From contig NZ_JAAOZT010000007.1 in NCBI RefSeq assembly GCF_011947285.1, forward strand, positions 248,001 through 312,000: DNA of 64,000 nucleotides. Reading direction: 5' to 3'. Shown piece after piece: positions 23,809 to 32,681 of this stretch (within the stretch, counting starts at the first letter, position 1; each line of letters opens with the position of its first letter). The position numbers were made by a program, and so were the translations under genes. The DNA comes from Glaciimonas immobilis (lineage in GTDB: Bacteria; Pseudomonadota; Gammaproteobacteria; Burkholderiales; Burkholderiaceae_D). The notes beneath the pieces were generated by a model. That model was not told the DNA's origin, did no database searches, and worked only from the letters and a program-made list of their open reading frames with translations.

Positions 23809-25158
23809 ATGTCATCAATAATTAATCCCGGAAATACGGCGAAGAAGCCATCCGGTTCCAGCAATGCAGGCGAACCCAAGAAATCCGTAATCGACGCTGA
23901 CGGGTTATACAAAAAAGTATTCTGGCGTTTTGTACCATTTATCATGCTGTGTTACGTCATCGCTTATCTTGATCGGGTTAACATCGGTTTTGCCAAGCTC
24001 CAGATGTCGTCTGATCTTGGATTTAGCGAAACCGTATTCGGCCTTGGCGCGGGTATTTTCTTTTTGGGGTATTTTCTGTTCGAGTTGCCAAGCAACCTGA
24101 TCATGCATAAAGTCGGTGCCAAGCTATGGATCGCCCGCATCATGATTACGTGGGGTTTACTGTCCGCATGCTTTGTTTTTGTGCAGACGCCGACGCAGTT
24201 TTATGTTCTGCGTTTTCTACTCGGTCTGGCTGAAGCCGGCTTCTATCCCGGCATCATCCTGTATCTGACGTATTGGTTTCCATCGCATCGGCGGGCCAAA
24301 GTTGTCGCGACGTTTATGGCCGCGATTCCGCTATCCGGCATCTTTGGCAATCCGTTGTCCGGCTGGATCATGCAATCCTTTCACGGTTCAAGCGGATGGC
24401 ATGGCTGGCAGTGGATGTTTCTGATTGAAGCCATCCCCGCGATTCTGATTGGTGTCGCTGTTTTTTTTGTGATGGACAACAGCATTCGCAAGGCAAAATG
24501 GTTATCCGAAGATGAAAAAGACTTTCTGGAAGCCGAGATTGTTGCTGACCAGAAAGGCAAAGTCAGCCCTAAATCGACAGCCGGAGTTTTTAAGGACGTA
24601 CGTATCTGGCATATGTGCCTGATCTATTTTTGTATCGTCATGGGCCAATACGGATTGACGTTCTGGTTACCAACACTGGTGAAGGCTTCCGGTGTAGAAG
24701 GCGCCCTGAATATCGGCTTGATCAGTGCAATTCCATTTCTGTGCGCAGTCGTGGCAATGATTCTGATCGGGCGACGTTCTGACCGTATGCGTGAGCGTCG
24801 CTGGCATTTGATGATTCCGGCATTGCTCGGCGCGGTCGGATTTGTTATCTCTGCGCTGGCCGCCGATAATACCGTGATTGCGATCACCTTTTTGTCGCTC
24901 GCTGCGATGGGTGTATTGACCTGTTCGCCGTTGTTCTGGTCGTTACCGACCGCGTTTTTATCAGGAACAGGCGCCGCGGCCGGTATCGCAGTAATTAACT
25001 CGGTCGGTAATCTGGCGGGCTTTGTCAGTCCATTTTTGGTCGGCTGGTTGAAGGACACTACGCACAGCAATCAAACCGGCATGTTTATGCTGGCCGGAAT
25101 GTTAGTTGTCGGCACCATTTCGATTTATCTTACTTCGCCTAAAATGGTGAACAAGTAG
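23809..25158 (+). CDS. MFS transporter (anion:cation symporter family), tetronate uptake
   Basis: A 449-residue, 12-helix major facilitator of the ACS subgroup. The first helix region reads VIAYLDRVNIGFAKLQM, the standard ACS start, followed by the GIFFLGYFLFELPSNLIMHK block and the RFLLGLAEAGFYPGIILYLT helix. ACS members bring in organic and sugar acids with protons. Its place between otnC and otnI points to L-threonate or D-erythronate as substrate. A cytoplasmic N-terminal extension of about 40 polar residues precedes the first helix. Confidence 0.9.
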   Translation: MSSIINPGNTAKKPSGSSNAGEPKKSVIDADGLYKKVFWRFVPFIMLCYVIAYLDRVNIGFAKLQMSSDLGFSETVFGLGAGIFFLGYFLFELPSNLIMHKVGAKLWIARIMITWGLLSACFVFVQTPTQFYVLRFLLGLAEAGFYPGIILYLTYWFPSHRRAKVVATFMAAIPLSGIFGNPLSGWIMQSFHGSSGWHGWQWMFLIEAIPAILIGVAVFFVMDNSIRKAKWLSEDEKDFLEAEIVADQKGKVSPKSTAGVFKDVRIWHMCLIYFCIVMGQYGLTFWLPTLVKASGVEGALNIGLISAIPFLCAVVAMILIGRRSDRMRERRWHLMIPALLGAVGFVISALAADNTVIAITFLSLAAMGVLTCSPLFWSLPTAFLSGTGAAAGIAVINSVGNLAGFVSPFLVGWLKDTTHSNQTGMFMLAGMLVVGTISIYLTSPKMVNK

Positions 25159-25184
25159 TTTCACTGAAATAGCGAAAATTCGCT

Positions 25185-25224
25185 AACTAATACCCAACTA
25201 ATACCCAACTAATACCCAACTAAT
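25185..25224. repeat. 11-bp tandem repeat between the MFS gene and otnI
   Basis: AACTAATACCC is present three times exactly (25185-25217) followed by a partial fourth unit. It lies 27 bases after the transporter stop, inside the operon. Confidence 0.9.
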
Positions 25225-25249
25225 GCTTTCAACGAAAGTCATTAAGCCT

Positions 25250-25271
25250 CGGCAGCACCATTGTGCTGCCG
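25250..25271 (+). promoter_or_regulatory. Perfect 9-bp hairpin before otnI
   Basis: CGGCAGCAC (25250-25258) pairs perfectly with GTGCTGCCG (25263-25271) around CATT, ending 12 bases before the otnI ribosome site. No T-run follows. It could be an mRNA-stabilising or partial-termination element within the operon. Confidence 0.4.
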
Positions 25272-25296
25272 ACGTCAATATTTAAGGAGTTAAGTG

Positions 25297-26085
25297 ATGC
25301 CACGTTTTGCCGCAAATTTAACGATGATGTACACCGAACATGCTTTTGCCGAGCGCTTTCAGGCGGCTGCCAAAGATGGTTTCAAAGCGGTAGAATTCTT
25401 GTTTCCCTACGACTACACCGCGACCGATTTATCATCTCGCTTGCAGGATAGTGGTTTAACGCAAGCGCTGTTTAATGCGCCACCGGGCGATTGGGCCAGC
25501 GGTGAGCGCGGCATCGCTTCACTGCCCGGAAGAGAAGATGAATTTAAACGTAGCATAGATACGGCACTGGAATATGCCCTGGTGTTAGGCAACGATAAGC
25601 TTCACGTGATGGCCGGTTTAATTGGTCCGGATCAGGATCGAGCGCATCATCGTGCCGTGTACCTAAAAAACCTCGCCTATGCGGCGCGGCAGTTGGCGCC
25701 ACACGGTATCACGCTGGTGATTGAGCCCATCAATACCCGCGACATTCCGGGATTCTTTTTAAATCGTCAGGATGACGCACAGGCGATTTGCGCTGAGGTC
25801 GGACTGGATAATCTGCGGGTGCAGTTTGATTTGTATCACTGTCAGATTGTAGAAGGCGATCTTGCTGTCAAGTTAAAGCGCGACATGGCGCGACCGCATG
25901 GCGGTATCGGTCACATACAGATTGCAGGTGTTCCAGACCGGCATGAGCCGGATGGTGGGGAAATCAATTATCCCTACTTATTTAATTTGATTGACGCGTT
26001 GGGTTATGACGGCTGGATCGGTTGTGAGTATCGACCCAAAGCGGGCACCTCCGCAGGATTAAGCTGGCTCAAGCCCTGGTTATAA
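25297..26085 (+). CDS. otnI: 2-oxo-tetronate isomerase (hydroxypyruvate isomerase-like)
   Basis: A 262-residue TIM-barrel enzyme of the hydroxypyruvate isomerase family that interconverts 2-oxo- and 3-oxo-tetronate, linking the dehydrogenase to the kinase. Metal and catalytic residues are visible in [15 protein letters not shown] (Glu), FDLYHCQI (Asp), [13 protein letters not shown] (His/Gln) and GCEYRP (Glu). AAGGAG (25284-25289) lies seven bases before ATG 25297, which is preferred to the GTG three bases earlier. Genes of this family are otherwise annotated hyi; the otn context supports OtnI. Confidence 0.88.
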   Translation: MPRFAANLTMMYTEHAFAERFQAAAKDGFKAVEFLFPYDYTATDLSSRLQDSGLTQALFNAPPGDWASGERGIASLPGREDEFKRSIDTALEYALVLGNDKLHVMAGLIGPDQDRAHHRAVYLKNLAYAARQLAPHGITLVIEPINTRDIPGFFLNRQDDAQAICAEVGLDNLRVQFDLYHCQIVEGDLAVKLKRDMARPHGGIGHIQIAGVPDRHEPDGGEINYPYLFNLIDALGYDGWIGCEYRPKAGTSAGLSWLKPWL

Positions 26086-26158
26086 CGTGATCGTTGCGAT
26101 CCGTGTCATCGCGTTGCAAGATAATTTTAGGTAATTCTCTCATTTCAGAAGGTATCCC

Positions 26159-27136
26159 ATGCAAGTAGTCATTACCGGCGGAGCCGGATTTTTAGGGCAG
26201 CGTTTAGCGCGTCAGCTATTGGCGCAAGGTAGTCTGCCGGACAGCACCGGTCAACTTCAGACCATTAGCAAAATCGTGTTGGTAGACATTGTGGCGGCCA
26301 CCGGTTTCGACGATGCGCGGATAGAGCAAATTACCGGCGATATCGCCGATAGCGCATTATTAGAGCGGGCAATTACGACCGAGTCTTCCGCCATTTTTCA
26401 TCTGGCGGCCATCGTCAGCGGACAAGCAGAGTCGGATTTTGAACTCGGTATGCGCATCAATCTGGAAGCCTCACGTTTGCTGCTAGAGCGGTGCCGCATT
26501 TGCGGTCATCAACCGCGTGTGATATTCACGAGTTCAGTAGCAGTATTTGGTGGCGAATTGCCAGCGGTGGTGCAGGACAATACGGCGTTGAATCCGCAGT
26601 CGTCGTACGGTGCGCAAAAAGCGATCGCTGAATTGCTGCTTAACGATTACAGTCGTAAAGGGTTCGTTGATGGTCGTGTGCTGCGCTTGCCGACCATCAG
26701 CGTGCGCCCTGGCAAGCCAAACAAGGCCGCCTCTTCGTTTGCCAGCGGCATCATTCGGGAGCCGCTTAATGGTGAGTCAACCGTTTGTCCGGTCGGCCCG
26801 GAAGTGCGCCTCTGGCTACTCTCGCCGCGCAAGGTCATCGCGTGCCTGATTCACGGCTACACGTTATCTACAGAAGCGCTAGGCGCACGCCGTACTGTCA
26901 ATCTGCCAGGCGTGTCGGTTACGGTTGGCGAAATGGTTGCAGCGTTAGAACGTGTCGCTGGCGCGGACGTTGCGGGTCGCGTTGAATGGAAACATGACCC
27001 TGCCATTGATCGTATTATTTCCAGTTGGCCCGGTGCCTGGGACGCAACCCGTGCAACATCGCTCGGCTTTACATGCGACGCGAGTTTTGACGATATTGTG
27101 CGCGCTTATATCGCGGATGATTTGTCTGTAGCGTAA
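26159..27136 (+). CDS. denD: D-erythronate dehydrogenase
   Basis: A 325-residue extended short-chain dehydrogenase that oxidises D-erythronate at C2 with NAD+, giving 2-oxo-tetronate for OtnI. It has the NAD motif TGGAGFLGQRLARQ, a conserved FTSSVAVFG strand with the catalytic Ser, and the active-site YxxxK in SYGAQKAIAELLL. Last gene of the operon, 73 bases after otnI, with a clear terminator behind it. With both LtnD and DenD present the operon should serve two stereochemically different acids. Confidence 0.92.
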   Translation: MQVVITGGAGFLGQRLARQLLAQGSLPDSTGQLQTISKIVLVDIVAATGFDDARIEQITGDIADSALLERAITTESSAIFHLAAIVSGQAESDFELGMRINLEASRLLLERCRICGHQPRVIFTSSVAVFGGELPAVVQDNTALNPQSSYGAQKAIAELLLNDYSRKGFVDGRVLRLPTISVRPGKPNKAASSFASGIIREPLNGESTVCPVGPEVRLWLLSPRKVIACLIHGYTLSTEALGARRTVNLPGVSVTVGEMVAALERVAGADVAGRVEWKHDPAIDRIISSWPGAWDATRATSLGFTCDASFDDIVRAYIADDLSVA

Positions 27137-27160
27137 GGTATTGGTAGTACGATCCATACT

Positions 27161-27193
27161 AAAATCCACTCATCATAAGGGTGGATTTTTTTT
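27161..27193 (+). terminator. Rho-independent terminator of the otn operon
   Basis: AATCCAC (27163-27169) pairs with GTGGATT (27181-27187) and a run of T residues follows, 25 bases after the denD stop. The A residues ahead of the stem extend it. Confidence 0.85.
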
Positions 27194-27653
27194 ATTATAT
27201 TTTTTTAGTCGCACTCGTATAGCGTGCACGGCTTAAATGCGGATGAATTTTAAAATTCAGCGCTGCAGGCAATGATGTTTTGTTTTCAAAAATGGCCTTG
27301 ATCCAGCCTCGCTAAATTTCGCCAGGAATAACAATACCGGCATCGATTTCTCGAGAGAATGGGACGGTATTCATCGAGCGTTCTTTCCTTATTTTGTTCT
27401 CCATTTTTTCCATATCCCGTTCTAAACACCTGACAAAAATAATTCCGTTAGCAATTTGCAATCTAGCGGAAAAACCTTAACTTTGCCTTATTTTGCCCAA
27501 ACTAAGAATCTTCCTAGAGCTTTTTCGGCGCAAGGCGTTTAGAATTCCCTCATTGTTTTCTGCCGCCGCGATGTCCACCACATCGTTCCCCCCGTAGTGT
27601 CCACGCTTAATTTTTACGTGTAATTTCCACGCTCCTTAGCGGGAGGTTTGTCC
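27194..27653. other. Intergenic region before the small ORF and HAF gene
   Basis: No gene is supported. Near the right end TCCACGCT occurs twice in direct orientation (27600-27607 and 27627-27634 region) around an AT-rich core; the piece starting TGTCCACGC slightly resembles an insertion-sequence end, but there is no transposase frame nearby. Confidence 0.4.
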
Positions 27654-27791
27654 ATGTCCAGCAGTCGCACACTTTGCGCGTATGCCAACACGCTCGACAA
27701 ACATCTGATCGAAACATGCCCAAAGCGCAATTTCCAGAATCTGTACAACGAAACGGATTTCACGTTCTTCAGTCCAGCGGACTGTTTTTGA
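27654..27791 (+). CDS. Candidate small ORF (45 codons) upstream of the HAF gene
   Basis: GGGAGG at 27641-27646 lies seven bases before the ATG, a better ribosome site than any before the following gene. The product would be polar with three cysteines and no membrane segment; I recognise no family. Its stop codon (27789-27791) is one base from the first in-frame ATG of the HAF-repeat gene, so it might act as a coupled leader ORF. It may also be chance. Confidence 0.3.
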   Translation: MSSSRTLCAYANTLDKHLIETCPKRNFQNLYNETDFTFFSPADCF

Positions 27792-27792
27792 A

Positions 27793-28935
27793 ATGATTAA
27801 ATCACATGCACCTATATCTATGAAAAAATCTAAAAAATTTCTATTCGCAATAATCACCATGTTCTGTATCGCTCAATCAGGGTTGAGTAGTGATCAGCCA
27901 ACCGCTAAGCCTTTGGAATTGCAGTACCTGACCACTTCGGTTGGCCCTTCAGGCGATATAGAAGCGCGAGCGATTAGCGCGAATGGCAAGGTTGTAGTTG
28001 GTAGTGCGGATTTTAAGGCAGGGGGATGTGGTTGTGATGCTGATGCTTTCGCATGGTCAAGCACGACCGGCATGATTGATATTAATAACGGCGCAGTCCC
28101 TTGGTCATGGGCGTCTGCCGTCAATGCTGATGGGACCGTTATTGCCGGAATATTGCAATATACGATGGAAGAACATACGCGTCCGTTTAGATGGACCGCC
28201 GAAACCGGTCTCGTTGATTTGATAAAGGCCAATCCGCAATTAGAAAATTTTTATCCTGTTGCGCTGAGTGCCAATGGCACAATTATGGCTGGTCGAGTAC
28301 ATCTATCAGACCAAGGCGCTCGCACACGAGGCGCGATAGTGTCGAATGGAGCTCTCATCTATTTAGCATCACAGCAAGATAAGAAGGAAAACTCCAATGT
28401 TACTGCGATGACACCGAATGGTGAAATTGTCGTCGGCAACATAGACGTAGATGGTACGGGTAATCGGGCTTTTCTATGGAAAAAAAATGAAGGAATGAAA
28501 GATATCACTACGATAAAAGGTCGTTTTTTATCAAGTTATGCAACTGGTGTAAGCGCGGATGGTTCTGTCGTTGTCGGGTCGGTATTTGTTGATGGGATTA
28601 GGCATGCTTTTCGATGGACAGAAAAGAATGGCATGAAAGACTTGGGTGCGCTTACTAAAGATGAAGACGAATCATTGGAAGCTTTATCTGTCAGTGAAAA
28701 CGGCGCGGTTGTTTTTGGAATTTCTTCGAGACGTAGAGCCAAAGAATATCGCTTATTTCAATGGAGCGTGGACAAAGGTATGGTGGATTTAGGGCCGGCA
28801 CCTGGCAATATTGACAAGTCAAATATCGAAGGTGCGTCATCTGACGGCAATATCTTGACTGGATCGGTTTTTCGCAGCGGCTTAAAAAATGCTTTTGTGC
28901 TTGAGTTGAGAAATACTGGCAAGCCGCAACAGTGA
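27793..28935 (+). CDS. HAF-repeat exported protein
   Basis: A 380-residue protein made of about six or seven HAF-type repeats with a core like GxVVVGSxxxDGIRHAFRWTExxGMxDLG (recognisable copies near residues 60-95, 105-150, 205-240, 250-290 and 300-370). A signal peptide is likely (KKSKKFLFAIITMFCIAQSG). Such proteins are predicted to form extracellular beta-propeller-like structures of unknown role. Two starts are possible, ATG 27793 and ATG 27820; neither has a ribosome site, which makes coupling to the small ORF upstream plausible. The gene is noticeably more AT-rich than its neighbours, suggesting later acquisition. Confidence 0.8.
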   Translation: MIKSHAPISMKKSKKFLFAIITMFCIAQSGLSSDQPTAKPLELQYLTTSVGPSGDIEARAISANGKVVVGSADFKAGGCGCDADAFAWSSTTGMIDINNGAVPWSWASAVNADGTVIAGILQYTMEEHTRPFRWTAETGLVDLIKANPQLENFYPVALSANGTIMAGRVHLSDQGARTRGAIVSNGALIYLASQQDKKENSNVTAMTPNGEIVVGNIDVDGTGNRAFLWKKNEGMKDITTIKGRFLSSYATGVSADGSVVVGSVFVDGIRHAFRWTEKNGMKDLGALTKDEDESLEALSVSENGAVVFGISSRRRAKEYRLFQWSVDKGMVDLGPAPGNIDKSNIEGASSDGNILTGSVFRSGLKNAFVLELRNTGKPQQ

Positions 28936-28951
28936 CGATATTTATCGTCAC
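28932..28951 (+). terminator. Hairpin overlapping the HAF gene stop
   Basis: GTGACGATA (28932-28940) pairs perfectly with TATCGTCAC (28943-28951); the stop codon lies inside the stem. No T-run follows, so termination is uncertain. Confidence 0.4.
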
Positions 28952-29266
28952 AATCGTATCAAATCTTGTCATCAGCAGTTATGCCCGTTAGCTATGAAGA
29001 GTAAAGACTATGTGGGAGGGCGTTAGTGTCACGGAGTTACGCAGCGCACTCATTTCTTCGCATACCAACAAGCGGCGTGAGGGCAGCGGCTATTTGCGGC
29101 AACGGCATGAGTTTGAATAAGCAGCAGTGACGGAGCGCAGAACGAACCGTCTACTTGCCTATAAAGAGGGACGAGAATAATCGGGGGATGTGGTGACACT
29201 GCACTATATATAATAACAAAATATCGTTCTGTTCGCCAAATTCAACACGCTGACCGCATGCGTTTT
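28952..29266. other. Intergenic region between convergent HAF and hlyD genes
   Basis: About 315 bases with no supported gene, RNA or obvious terminator besides the hairpin at the HAF stop. The fragments CACGGAG..ACGCAGCGC and GACGGAGCGCAG (about 29030-29140) resemble each other slightly; I draw no conclusion. Confidence 0.4.
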
Positions 29267-30184
29267 CTAGGTCTTTTTAACCTCAACACTTTTTTGTCCA
29301 GCAACCTTCTCACCGGGTTTAATCACCACGGTGCAGGTCATTCCCGCAGCTAACGTGATGCCGTTCGGGACCGTGTCAATATGAATCCGTACCGGTACGC
29401 GTTGTGCCAGTCTGACCCAGTTGAAGCTAGGGTTTACGTTTGCCAAGCCATTACTGCTTGGGGCGTTGTCGCGGTCTGTGATGCCGCGGGCGATACTGTC
29501 AATGTGGCCAGCAAGTAGCATATCGCTGCCTAACAGGCGGATTTCGGCTTTATCGCCGACCTGCATTAGCGGTATTTTATTTTCTTCGAAATAGCCGTAG
29601 ATCCAGAATGAATTGGCATCGACTACGGTCATTTTTGGCACACCGATTTGTGCAAAATCGCCGGCATGCACATTGAGGTTAGCAACCCAGCCGTCTGCTG
29701 GTGCGAGCACGCTGGTGCGATCCAGATTGAGTTTCGCCATGTCGCGGGCCGCCAATGCCGCCCTATATACTGCCTCTGCGGAGGAAGCATCTGAACTGGA
29801 ATTTTCCCGGCTTTCATTGGAAATGACATCGCCGTCGAGTAATGCACGGCGTGCGGCGTCGCGCTGTTTTGTGGTGAGCGCAACCCGGCTTTGCGCGACC
29901 ATTGCTTCCGCCTGCACCAATGCCAACGTGTAGTGCGCGGGGTCAATTTTCATTAAAACGTCGCCCTTATGCACATAGGCGTTGTCGCGTATAGGGACTT
30001 CCATCACCCGCCCGGCGACATCGGCAGCGACACTAATGACATCGGCGCGGACTCTGCCATCGCGCGTCCAGGGCGAATTCATGTAGTGATCCCACAGCGA
30101 GCGGGTCAACAGGAAGGCGATGGTGACGACGATCAGGGTGATCGCTATTTTTAAAACGTTCTTAATAATTGTCAATGATTTCAT
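29267..30184 (-). CDS. HlyD-family periplasmic adaptor of an AaeA-like efflux pump
   Basis: A 305-residue membrane fusion protein anchored by one N-terminal helix (LKIAITLIVVTIAFLLTRSL). Then come the beta-barrel/lipoyl halves (VAGRVMEVPIRDNAYVHKGDVLMKIDP and APADGWVANLNVHAGDF) around an alpha hairpin. Size and order match AaeA of the hydroxybenzoate efflux system. It is the last gene of the nodT-FUSC-DUF1656-hlyD operon and would bridge the FUSC inner-membrane protein and the NodT outer-membrane channel. Confidence 0.92.
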   Translation of the reverse strand: MKSLTIIKNVLKIAITLIVVTIAFLLTRSLWDHYMNSPWTRDGRVRADVISVAADVAGRVMEVPIRDNAYVHKGDVLMKIDPAHYTLALVQAEAMVAQSRVALTTKQRDAARRALLDGDVISNESRENSSSDASSAEAVYRAALAARDMAKLNLDRTSVLAPADGWVANLNVHAGDFAQIGVPKMTVVDANSFWIYGYFEENKIPLMQVGDKAEIRLLGSDMLLAGHIDSIARGITDRDNAPSSNGLANVNPSFNWVRLAQRVPVRIHIDTVPNGITLAAGMTCTVVIKPGEKVAGQKSVEVKKT

Positions 30185-30191
30185 AAAATTC

Positions 30192-30395
30192 TCAAGCTAC
30201 GTGCAGTAAGAGGCCGAAGCCGCCAAAAATACAAAAGAACAAGGCGATCCGGAACAGGCTGGGATGCCAGACATAGCGATACAACCGCAAGCGCGTGAGC
30301 AGCCAGTCAACCGCGAATTGCAAGATGACGCAGCCGAGAAATACGATTAGTAAGGTTGGTACGAGGGCATCAAAGATGGCGATTTCACGCGGCAT
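30192..30395 (-). CDS. DUF1656 (AaeX-like) small membrane protein
   Basis: A 67-residue protein with two membrane segments (DALVPTLLIVFLGCVILQFAV and ALFFCIFGGFGLLL) joined by an LTRLRLYRYVWHPSLF linker, which is typical of DUF1656/AaeX proteins. They always accompany FUSC-HlyD pumps and are of unknown function. ATG 30395 is chosen because the family starts there; it overlaps the end of the FUSC gene by 11 bases, and the hlyD start follows seven bases after its stop. Confidence 0.88.
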   Translation of the reverse strand: MPREIAIFDALVPTLLIVFLGCVILQFAVDWLLTRLRLYRYVWHPSLFRIALFFCIFGGFGLLLHVA

Positions 30396-32658
30396 TATTA
30401 ATTCCTGATGATGTGTTGAAGGGCGGCGCAGGAGCAGGATCAAAAGCAGAGGCGGCGGCTGTTGGTACAGCGTGTTCTAGTAGCGAGGTGCGGATAAGAT
30501 GCAGATTGGCCAGCACCGCTTGATAGTTCGGCAATGCTTGTACTTCTACCGTTGACACCACCCGGCACGCTTCAATCGCTGCCAAAACAGAGGCTAGTGC
30601 GAGGTCCAGTTTGCGCGTATCGGGAGCAGAAAAAAAGTCTGCAACGGTCTTGATGCTAAGGCGAATCGCTGTATAGGCGTAATCTGACGATTGTTGTGAC
30701 TGATCGTTGGCTGCAATAATATTATTTCCGGATCGAGTTTTAGGAGCAATATCTTCACGCAAATGGATAATGGCGCGCCCGATTTCAAAGACGGAGAGTA
30801 GCCATCCCATCACTCCACGATCATCTTCATTGGGTACAGTGTGTCCCATCGCAAAGCGACCAACGAGTTCGCGCGTGCCACTTTCGAAACGGGCAAGTAA
30901 GCCCGGTATGGCGTTATTGCAGCCATCGACTACCTGATGTCGCAACGCTCGAATCAAGCGCGTCTTTTCCCAATGACTGTCGACCGGATCAATGATCATA
31001 TACATGGCCGCGGCGATGGCACAGCCTATCAGACCACCGGCCATGCCATTTAAGAATCCCACATAGTCAAATTCATAAACATTGCCTACAGCAGCATAAG
31101 AAAAGAAAAAAACCAGCATTCCCATCCCCATTCCTGCATATTGGGGTTTAGTCGTCAGCCACGCAAAAACTAAGATAAAAGGTGTCAGCGAGAGGCATAG
31201 CATAAAGAAATTTTGTGCGCCTGGCTGGATGAAATAGGCGCAGATAAATCCGCACGCACCACCGATAAATGCGCCTTGCATAAAGCCGATGACCGTTTTG
31301 GTGGGAGACGGGAATGCCGCGAATAGCGCACTGACTACCGTCGCAAAAATTGCTGCATCCAACCCGGAAGGCCAGCCACTTTGCCACCAAAAGAGCATCG
31401 ACACAACGAACCCGACCATCGCCCGCAATGAAGACATCGCAACCATGACAGGGTCGGTGCGATTCACATAATGTGCGGTGATGCTAATGTCATCCGGTAA
31501 CCGATTGTCGCGGTTTATTACGGCGTTGTGAATCCGCGTAGAGATACGTAGCTCATCGGTAAAGCGTTGTAATAGCGCTGCAGCTGCATCGAAGTCTAGC
31601 AAGGCATCGTTAACGTAAGTCGTGTCGAGATTGAGCATTTCAGCAAAACTTAAAATCAATCCCCGTCTTAACGCGGCCAGGCGCTCGGTCAACTGTTGGC
31701 GACAATGCTGTAACTTCGCCGGAATCTCGGCTTTATCCTCTTTCATAATACTGACGATGGCGTCATATTCCATCATCACGGCATTGAAAGTGTTGATCTT
31801 GCCAGTGTTGCGCAAGCGCAGTAAGAGTTGATCAAGAGAATGAAATGTCGTCGATACTGTCATGAAGGCGGTATTTAATTGACGCAAATGGTCGCCTTTG
31901 ACGTGGCCGGTAGCGCTTTCAAACGTTGAAGAAGTCCGTAGATTTTCAAGCGCAATGACTTCGCCGATAAGGCGCAACATCATGCTGTCGCGATCCAGTT
32001 GCGAACGCGCGGAGTGCGCCTGGCCCTGATCGCATTGCACAAACTGGGCGAAGTGGGCGAAGCGCTTGTTGACGGTTGTGAGCACCATGTCCGATAACCG
32101 TATTGGAAACAGCACGTCACTGACGACGCCAGCGCACAGCAGGCCAAGCGTGACTTCGCTGAGACGGGTGGTGGCAATATCGAAAGCGTTAGCCGGGTCT
32201 AATGCAGCGGGCAAACCTACGATCATCAGGGTGTAGCCAGCCAGAACAAAAGCATAGGACTGAAAGTTGCGAAAGGTTATCGCGCCTGCGGTGCAAAGGC
32301 CTATCCAGCAAGCCCCTGCAAACAGAAATAACATCGGTTGTTGGGAAAAACATGCCGCCAGAACCAGCGACGCTGCGACGCCGACGAAGGTGCCGACAAA
32401 GCGATAGAAGCCTTTTGCCATCACCAGTCCACTGCCCGGCTGGGTAACGATAATGACCGTGATCATCGCGGTGCCTGGCTTGGATAAATTGAAGAGCATC
32501 GACAAACCCATTGCCAGAAAAATCGCGAGCAGCATTTTTATCATGTGCAACAGGGCCGGTGCCTGAACGAGTATCCACTTGCCGCCGCTAATTCTCAGGC
32601 GAGAAAATAGGCGGTAGAAGTTATCTGGGCTAGCTGAATTTTGGACGAGTTCACTCAT
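30385..32658 (-). CDS. FUSC-family inner-membrane efflux protein (AaeB-like)
   Basis: A 757-residue transporter with two blocks of about five or six membrane helices (roughly residues 35-180 and 405-540), each followed by a soluble helical region, the AaeB/FUSC layout. The first block contains MLLAIFLAMGLSMLFNLSKP and MITVIIVTQPGSGLVMAKG, the hallmark TQP segment. Such pumps export aromatic carboxylates or similar acids. The operon partners (NodT channel, DUF1656, HlyD) make a complete tripartite system. Given the benzoate genes in the same window, an aromatic acid is a fair guess for the substrate. Confidence 0.92.
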   Translation of the reverse strand: MSELVQNSASPDNFYRLFSRLRISGGKWILVQAPALLHMIKMLLAIFLAMGLSMLFNLSKPGTAMITVIIVTQPGSGLVMAKGFYRFVGTFVGVAASLVLAACFSQQPMLFLFAGACWIGLCTAGAITFRNFQSYAFVLAGYTLMIVGLPAALDPANAFDIATTRLSEVTLGLLCAGVVSDVLFPIRLSDMVLTTVNKRFAHFAQFVQCDQGQAHSARSQLDRDSMMLRLIGEVIALENLRTSSTFESATGHVKGDHLRQLNTAFMTVSTTFHSLDQLLLRLRNTGKINTFNAVMMEYDAIVSIMKEDKAEIPAKLQHCRQQLTERLAALRRGLILSFAEMLNLDTTYVNDALLDFDAAAALLQRFTDELRISTRIHNAVINRDNRLPDDISITAHYVNRTDPVMVAMSSLRAMVGFVVSMLFWWQSGWPSGLDAAIFATVVSALFAAFPSPTKTVIGFMQGAFIGGACGFICAYFIQPGAQNFFMLCLSLTPFILVFAWLTTKPQYAGMGMGMLVFFFSYAAVGNVYEFDYVGFLNGMAGGLIGCAIAAAMYMIIDPVDSHWEKTRLIRALRHQVVDGCNNAIPGLLARFESGTRELVGRFAMGHTVPNEDDRGVMGWLLSVFEIGRAIIHLREDIAPKTRSGNNIIAANDQSQQSSDYAYTAIRLSIKTVADFFSAPDTRKLDLALASVLAAIEACRVVSTVEVQALPNYQAVLANLHLIRTSLLEHAVPTAAASAFDPAPAPPFNTSSGINNAA

Positions 32659-32681
32659 GTTTGCAGGGTCTGGTATTGCGC

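Noticed and set aside
27636-27860. 74-codon minus-strand frame upstream of the HAF gene, possible transposase piece
   Set aside because: No transposase motif (DDE, HTH) can be seen and no ribosome site; it overlaps the start of the HAF gene on the other strand.
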